Shown one piece after another: positions 17,288 to 21,734 of a stretch of DNA of 21,734 nt. The stretch covers positions 1 through 21,734 of the forward strand of contig JALKBU010000884.1 of NCBI GenBank assembly GCA_023091735.1. Direction: 5' to 3'. The stretch comes from Trichomonas tenax (lineage: Eukaryota; Parabasalia; Trichomonadida; Trichomonadidae). Every line of letters starts with the position of its first letter. Within the stretch, counting starts at the first letter, position 1. Both the position numbers and the translations under genes were made by a program. A model generated the notes under the pieces. The model ran no database searches. It had not been told where the DNA came from and saw nothing but the letters and a program-made list of their open reading frames with translations.

Positions 17288-18406
17288 ATGATTCCTTTTG
17301 CGATTGATGAGTCTCAAAGATCTACAAAAATATGGTCAAGAGAGCTGAGAAGACTCATTCTTCTGGATTCTCTCGCGTTTTTGTTCTATTACACTTCAAT
17401 TATCTTCGTATATAACGAAAATGACTTATTTTTGTTTACAGAAGCCATAAACTACACAAATATTGCAGAATACAACTCTTCGACCCTGTTCATGAAATTT
17501 TCGTACGATCAAAGCTCATTTTCACTCATATATCCCATTTATCCCTTTATTCTTCATGTTATCAAAATAATAACTTTCGGAAGTAATGTAATGCGCTACG
17601 TTTTGACTGTTTTGATATTCACATCGCTATCAACGTTTTCATTTTATCTTATATTAAAATCATTCGACATAACAAAAAGATTAGAAGCTGTGCTGCTAAT
17701 GCGCATCATACCCTATCCGTTTTTGATCCATATGTACTCTTTCTCGAATCAAAATTTATTTTTCATTTTAATTTGCGTTGCTCTATACTTAATACAGTCT
17801 TCAAACTTTAAACTACTTCTGCCTATTCTCTCCTGCATGATTTTAACGCACAGAGATGGTTTAATTTTTGTTATTGTAACAATTGCATATTTAATATTGG
17901 AAAAAAGGTACAAAGCATCGCTTTTTTCATCTCTTTCGCTACTGTCTATCATTTTACTTGTTGCTTATCATGAATTCGTGTTTAATGATTTTTACATTTT
18001 GTCGAAATGCTACAAAAACATGATTTATGGCATTCCGTGTTTACACTTCTTCCGCCACATGCTGGACAAAATATCTTCATTTACATTAATAGAAGTTCCA
18101 CTATTTTATTTTCCCCTTTCGTTAGCAAGAACTTTAGTTTACGAGAAATCAAAAGTTCTTTCTTTCTTCATTTTTGCCATTCTTGCGCAATCTATATTAC
18201 TCCAACTCGATTCCTTCATTTGGAACTTTTCATACATCATAGCACTAAGCATTGGTTTCGTTGTTATCGATACTGTTGTTCCGGATAAACCATCACGAAT
18301 CTTGCGAAGATTTCTGGTTATTTTCAGATTGATTCTCAATATCTTCATTCCATATATATTGTCATACAGCATGACGCCACCAAGCACACCAACTTACGAT
18401 GCATGA
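17288..18406 (+). CDS. multi-pass membrane protein, GT-C/PIG-V-like glycosyltransferase (tentative)
   Basis: A 372-aa protein with about eight to ten hydrophobic helices. The segment YDQSSFSLIYPIYPFILHVIK resembles the luminal WD..F-FPLYPLL loop of PIG-V-type mannosyltransferases. A later RIIPYPFLIHMYSFSNQNLFFILICVALYL segment resembles the P..F.....S....LF....L..YL helix of the same GT-C superfamily. Those enzymes transfer mannose from dolichol-phosphate-mannose on the ER lumenal side. T. vaginalis is thought to lack most of the GPI-anchor pathway, so the acceptor would be something else, for example surface lipoglycan. The first loop has Asp after Tyr rather than Trp-Asp. The frame extends upstream to ATG 17237, but the Inr at 17261 points to 17288. 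Short polar C-terminus. Identification is by pattern only. Confidence 0.6.
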   Translation: MIPFAIDESQRSTKIWSRELRRLILLDSLAFLFYYTSIIFVYNENDLFLFTEAINYTNIAEYNSSTLFMKFSYDQSSFSLIYPIYPFILHVIKIITFGSNVMRYVLTVLIFTSLSTFSFYLILKSFDITKRLEAVLLMRIIPYPFLIHMYSFSNQNLFFILICVALYLIQSSNFKLLLPILSCMILTHRDGLIFVIVTIAYLILEKRYKASLFSSLSLLSIILLVAYHEFVFNDFYILSKCYKNMIYGIPCLHFFRHMLDKISSFTLIEVPLFYFPLSLARTLVYEKSKVLSFFIFAILAQSILLQLDSFIWNFSYIIALSIGFVVIDTVVPDKPSRILRRFLVIFRLILNIFIPYILSYSMTPPSTPTYDA

Positions 18407-18478
18407 TTCAGTTCATAGAAAATATAACAATTCATATTTCGACAAGAAAATTATCTCTTTATTAGTAATTCGCCTAAC
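18407..18478. other. short spacer
   Basis: A+T-rich 3' flank of the membrane-protein gene. Nothing seen. Confidence 0.4.
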
Positions 18479-18920
18479 AGCATTCATTTTGATCTGGAAT
18501 CATCAATGTCATTACTCTTTATCTACTACAGATTGTATCTTGTTTAATGAAATTTCTTTGCAAAATATTTTTCATTCAATTCTGCATATATAATCTCAAG
18601 CCATCTATTGCATTACTTGATATCTACCACAGATTGTATCTTGATAATTAATCATTGAATGAATTCAAAATTCATTTAACAATATTCATTTTAATCTCAA
18701 GCTATCTATTGTATTACTTGATATCTACCACAGATTGTATTCTGATATATTCTGTTATAATATTATATAATGATAGAAAGAAATTTCTTTCTTTGCAAAA
18801 TATTTTCATCAAGTGGCAAAAATTCGTTCAATTCTATATACATTAGCAATTCATTTAACAACATTCATTTTGTTCTCGAGCTATCTATTGTTTTACTTGA
18901 TATATTTCGTTATAATATGA
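18479..18920. repeat. four diverged tandem copies of a 60-bp segment
   Basis: A segment with the core CATTCATTTTAATCTCAAGC, then TATCTATTG..TTACTTGATATCTACCACAGATTGTAT, occurs at about 18479-18541, 18583-18644, 18679-18743 and 18858-18920. The last copy is truncated after TTGATAT. Intervening pieces (CTTTGCAAAATATTTT..CAATTCT and GTTATAATAT..GATGATAGAAA) are also each present twice, so the ancestral unit was longer. The repeat carries small open frames on the plus strand that are not genes. Confidence 0.8.
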
Positions 18921-19117
18921 GATGTGATGATAGAAAAAAATTAAATTATTCTCAGATGTGAAGTTATTGGAAATTTACTGCAGAATAATGAAAATCACCC
19001 AAATAGAGAATAATTTTTCATTGCTATTAAATATATTAAAAATTGTACTTCCTTTTTCGATAATATGTTTATAGAACGAATAGAAGATAGAATATAACAA
19101 TAATGGCAATATCAGAT
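18921..19117. other. short A+T-rich spacer
   Basis: Nothing recognised between the repeat array and the end of the Ser/Lys-rich pseudogene. Confidence 0.4.
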
Positions 19118-19913
19118 TCAATCCATTGTCACCATATCTGCAGCGAGGAATTTGCTTTGTTTAACTGTAACTTGAGGTGCATTTTCATCATTCGAGCGCT
19201 TTGACTTATTCGAGGATTTCTTCTTATGATGTTTCTTTGGAGGGTGATGGGGGTTCGATATAAAAAGTTCCTGTTTCATCAAGAGTTGTCATGCCGTCGA
19301 GGTACTGATTGAGTTTTGGCGGTGGAAGTTCTTTCAATCCTTCTTTTGGCTCCGGATCATTTCCAAATTTAGATTTCGATTCAATTACATGGTAATCTTC
19401 GTACATTGTTGTAAGCTCATCGATTGTTTGGTCAACGTTGTAAAATGGATCCTGTTTGTCTGGCTTTGTGAGGAGATATCTGCTTGTTGTAATTGGCTTC
19501 TTTTTACTGGGGAGACACTTGTCGTCGTCATCAGACTTGAACAAGTCAAGTCCATATTTCCTGATTTTGTTCTTCTTGCTTGGAACAAACTGTGGAATTG
19601 GTTCTTTCGGACTTTGTGGTGCAGAATCATTGTTTCTTCCTTCGAGGCTGTTCATAACTTTCTTGTATGAGTTGATTGCGCTGATATTGACTTTCCTGTG
19701 GCTCTTTACACCGCTATTTGGCGAAGACTTTCACGAATTCGATTCCTTTTGGGAACTTGATGAGCCGGACTTATTAGCTACCTCATTTTGAGTGCTCTCC
19801 TTTGATTCGGTGGCATTTTGTGACGAATTTGATATTGTTTATGAAATTGAGTCCTTTTGCTTTGACTCCAATGAATTGTGGGCTTCATTAGACTCGGAGT
19901 TGCTTGAGTGCAT
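19118..19913 (-). pseudogene. decayed Ser/Lys-rich, intrinsically disordered protein gene
   Basis: A single minus-strand frame runs from ATG at 19913 to TAA 19224-19226. It is broken by TAA at 19839-19841 and TGA at 19731-19733. Near the end, a five-base G run (19249-19253 on the plus strand) appears to be one base too long. Reading one base shorter gives about 49 more residues, rich in His/Lys then polar, to TGA 19118-19120. The product would be about 265 aa: Ser/Asn/Glu/Gln-rich N-terminus, then Lys/Asp/Pro-rich with blocks such as DLFKSDDDDK, PSKKKP and KELPPPKLNQYLDG. No family recognised. Three lesions in about 800 bases make a sequencing error unlikely for all of them. The 5' end meets the repeat-rich tract that starts near 19900, so the gene may also be truncated there. 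Confidence 0.65.
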
Positions 19914-20366
19914 CGATTTTAGGGGACGGCGCATTAATTACCAAAGACTGGCTGAAACATCACATTGAAGATTTGGTTGATAATGACAATGAATCATCAA
20001 AGAAATCATTCTTTAATTTTCTTTGGAACGCATTCAACACAGGTATCACTGCAGCTTCATTTACTGCATTACAGTTACAAGTAACAAAACTTTCAGCATT
20101 TATGGCTAAAGCAGAAGGATTGGACACGTTAAGGGCTGTATTAAATACTGTATCGACAGGTAATGATGTTTTCAGTAGCTTATCAACATGGGTCAGAGAA
20201 TTGATGATTTCACACATAATATGACTGGAATCGTTAACGGTTTAGAGGATAGTATAGGAATAACCAATAATGCACTGAATCAATTCACGACTTTCGTAAA
20301 TAAAACTAACAGAGCAACACAGAACGCAATTTCAAGTGTTGAATCACTAACTGGTCAAGTAATGGA
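19892..20366 (+). pseudogene. 5'-truncated, frameshifted coiled-coil ORF of a possible Maverick/virus-like element
   Basis: The frame opens after TAG 19889-19891 with no ATG at its beginning and reads KDWLKHHIEDLVDNDNESS, then a hydrophobic segment (FFNFLWNAFNTGITAASFT), then an Ala/Thr/Ser/Asn/Gln helical repeat. Near 20187 one base is missing: the first frame runs out after STWVRELMISHII, while the adjacent frame continues coherently from MGQRIDDFTHNMTGIVNGL to NAISSVESLTG. The latter part has the low-charge heptad look of fibre or tail-type proteins. Such ORFs occur in large viral-type transposons (Maverick/Polinton) that are abundant in trichomonads, but no hallmark gene is present, so this origin is inference. 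It ends where the hairpin repeat at 20367 begins. Confidence 0.5.
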
Positions 20367-20423
20367 ACACACACAAATGAGCCCGTGCCGCTTCGCTTCG
20401 CTCGCTTCGGGCTGGATAGATGA
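20367..20423. repeat. hairpin repeat module, copy 1
   Basis: The module consists of ACACACACAAATGAGCCC (20367-20384), a GC-rich stem-loop closed by AGCCCG 20380-20385 and CGGGCT 20408-20413, then GGATAGATGA. The loop holds CTTCGCTTCGCTCGCTT, strikingly GC-rich for this genome. It replaces the expected continuation of the upstream ORF, which reads into it and stops at 20436. Confidence 0.8.
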
Positions 20424-20762
20424 CGCCTTTACGTAAAAATGTTAATGGTTTTAATGACTTCAAAACATATTCGGCATGTTTAACGCATTTGTGGATTTTG
20501 GTTCAGCTTTTGAAATTAAGAAAAATCTTCAAATTTTGTGAGTTTACTCGAGTAAATGAGGTGTGGAACCCTGAAGAAATGGGGGTAAATTAATGATTTT
20601 TGTGAGTTTTTGGTCGTTTCTGAAAAAGCTAAACCAAAATTTGAATTTAGTGAAATTGGTTGATTTTTAGGGATTTACTCGAGTAAATGAGGTGTGGATT
20701 TGAGGATTTACTGGAGCAAATAAGCATTTTTCGAGTGTTTTCACTAAGGTTCCGGGTTTCCG
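20424..20762. repeat. spacer with two 25-bp direct repeats containing a palindrome
   Basis: A 25-base sequence starting with the perfect palindrome TTTACTCGAGTAAA is present identically at 20543-20567 and 20674-20698 (131 bases apart). Degenerate versions follow at about 20706 (TTTACTGGAGCAAA) and 21346 (TTTGCGGGAGTAAA). No gene seen. The sequence is G-rich on the plus strand, unlike the rest of the window. Confidence 0.85.
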
Positions 20763-20820
20763 ACACACACAAATGAGCCCATCCCGCTGAGCAAGCTCAG
20801 CTTTGGGCTAGGATAAATGA
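20763..20820. repeat. hairpin repeat module, copy 2
   Basis: The same 18 bases ACACACACAAATGAGCCC (20763-20780) are followed by a nested stem-loop. The outer stem is AGCCCA 20776-20781 with TGGGCT 20804-20809. The inner stem is GCTGAGC 20786-20792 with GCTCAGC 20795-20801. It ends in GGATAAATGA, matching the end of copy 1. The inner stem sequence differs from copy 1 while the frame of the module is kept. Confidence 0.85.
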
Positions 20821-20840
20821 GCCCGACCCAAGGGTCGGTC
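20815..20840. repeat. hairpin repeat module, partial third copy
   Basis: AAATGAGCCC recurs at 20815-20824, overlapping the end of copy 2. It is followed by a small stem-loop with arms CCGACCC 20823-20829 and GGGTCGG 20832-20838, extendable to 9 bp with one mismatch. The T-rich run after it gives a terminator-like look. Confidence 0.7.
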
Positions 20841-20931
20841 TTATTCTTCATAACCTGATGATATAACGGTTTTTATCATTTGTGGATTAAGCTTAATTTT
20901 AAAAATATATATTTTTTTAATAAGTAAATAA

Positions 20932-21174
20932 ATGGACAGGGTAGACATTGGTTGCCAAACGATTTCATTTGCTGATAAAATTGATGTTGAAAAGTTTTTG
21001 ATGCGTGAATTTCCGAACAAACGCGAAATATTGGTTTCTGAATTATCTGAGGCTTATTTTGAAATTTTCGGGATAAGGAAATTTTATGAAGAATTTAAAA
21101 AGGATTTGAAAAAGTCGATGAGATACAAAACTCGTTCAATAAAGAAGGTCAAATATATTGTACGATTGGTTTAG
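20932..21174 (+). CDS. hypothetical 80-aa charged protein
   Basis: Starts at ATG 20932 after a TATA-like very A+T-rich leader with no Inr. The protein is strongly charged and helical (VEKFLMREFPNKREILVSEL, then FYEEFKKDLKKSMRYKTRS) with a basic C-terminus. No family recognised. The absence of an Inr, the short length and the location between element-type repeats suggest an element-encoded gene rather than a host gene; a small nucleic-acid-binding role would be a guess. Composition and lack of frame-breaking stops favour real coding. Confidence 0.5.
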   Translation: MDRVDIGCQTISFADKIDVEKFLMREFPNKREILVSELSEAYFEIFGIRKFYEEFKKDLKKSMRYKTRSIKKVKYIVRLV

Positions 21175-21734
21175 TAACAGTTGTTATTTTTGCTTTTGGT
21201 TGATTTCGATGTCGAGATTAGGAAATGAGGTCGTTTATGTTGAAAATTTGATGAAAAGTAATGAAAAACAGTGATTTAGGGGGTAAAATGAAAAGTGTAC
21301 CGGGTTGATTTATTTAAAATAAGTCACTTTTCAAAATTTGAGGATTTGCGGGAGTAAATTAGGGGTTGAAAAAGTGCACCAAGTGCATTGGGTGAACCGT
21401 GTGCAAATTTGCCCTAGTAAATGTGACAACATTGACATTTTGACAACACGAGTGATTTCATGCTGAAAACATGTATTTTACGGTCGTTTGTACGTAAAGG
21501 GTACGTAGAAATTGGGGTAAAATATACAATGTTGTCAACCTGAGTTTTTGGGCTTAATATTATGAAAATTTGAGGATTTAGGGCTTAAAATTCATTTTGA
21601 CAACATCGTTATAAATGGTCATTTTTTACGTAAGGGGTTAGTTATAAATGGCTTAATATTATCAAAATTTGAGGATTTACGGTAGTTTATGAGATGTTGT
21701 CAAAATGTCGATGTTGTCATACTGCCTATCACCT
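21175..21734. repeat. repeat-rich non-coding end of the window
   Basis: No coding frame. A 25-bp inverted repeat with one mismatch lies at 21424-21448 and 21695-21719, built from TGACAACATTGACATTTTG-type sequence. Further partial copies occur near 21526 and 21593-21608 (CATTTTGACAACATCG). A motif AAATTTGAGGATTTA/G recurs at about 21335, 21566 and 21666. GGGGTAAA words are frequent. The pattern resembles transposon or viral non-coding DNA. Confidence 0.75.

Overview
The window looks like nuclear DNA of a parabasalid flagellate, most likely Trichomonas vaginalis or a close relative. The DNA is A+T-rich. Nearly all genes are intronless and separated by a few hundred bases. Several starts lie 9-25 nt downstream of the trichomonad initiator (Inr, TCA+1-Y-W). 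The gene families fit: a Pmp-like surface protein with a Thr/Pro stalk, a large TKL-like kinase family, a bacterial-type nitroreductase, and remains of what look like large viral-type transposons. The species call is inference.

Layout. 1-500: window edge, with at most the tail of an unknown gene. 499-2418 (+): broken Pmp-like surface-protein gene. 2419-4422: non-coding, with three evenly spaced long inverted repeats (2939-3235). 4423-7296 (+): 957-aa TKL-type pseudokinase with a helical C-terminal half. 7601-8140 (-): nitroreductase. 8186-8652: shared divergent upstream region with diverged tandem repeats. 8677-9302 (+): YIPF6-like Golgi membrane protein, which becomes one frame only if a 26-nt intron (8776-8801) is removed. 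9562-9756 (-): small UBA-like protein. 10015-10629 (+): Siw14-type phosphatase. 10872-11201 (-): unknown 109-aa protein. 12085-13902 (+): VPS33-like Sec1/Munc18 protein. 14103-16095 (-): decayed coiled-coil gene with repeated CAG-to-TAG-type stops. 17288-18406 (+): multi-pass membrane protein resembling GT-C/PIG-V glycosyltransferases. 18479-18920: diverged tandem repeats. 19118-19913 (-): decayed Ser/Lys-rich gene. 19892-21734: a tract of different character, with a 5'-truncated frameshifted coiled-coil ORF, hairpin repeat modules, palindromes, an 80-aa ORF and long inverted repeats. This is probably a remnant of a Maverick/Polinton-like or other virus-derived element.

The intact genes are mostly independent housekeeping genes, several of them divergent pairs with their own Inr. 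Three concern endomembranes (YIPF6-like, VPS33-like, GT-C-like), but nothing indicates an operon. The most notable items are the candidate 26-nt intron, the three-hairpin array, the hairpin modules that interrupt the element ORF, and the TAG-only nonsense pattern in the long frames of the coiled-coil pseudogene.
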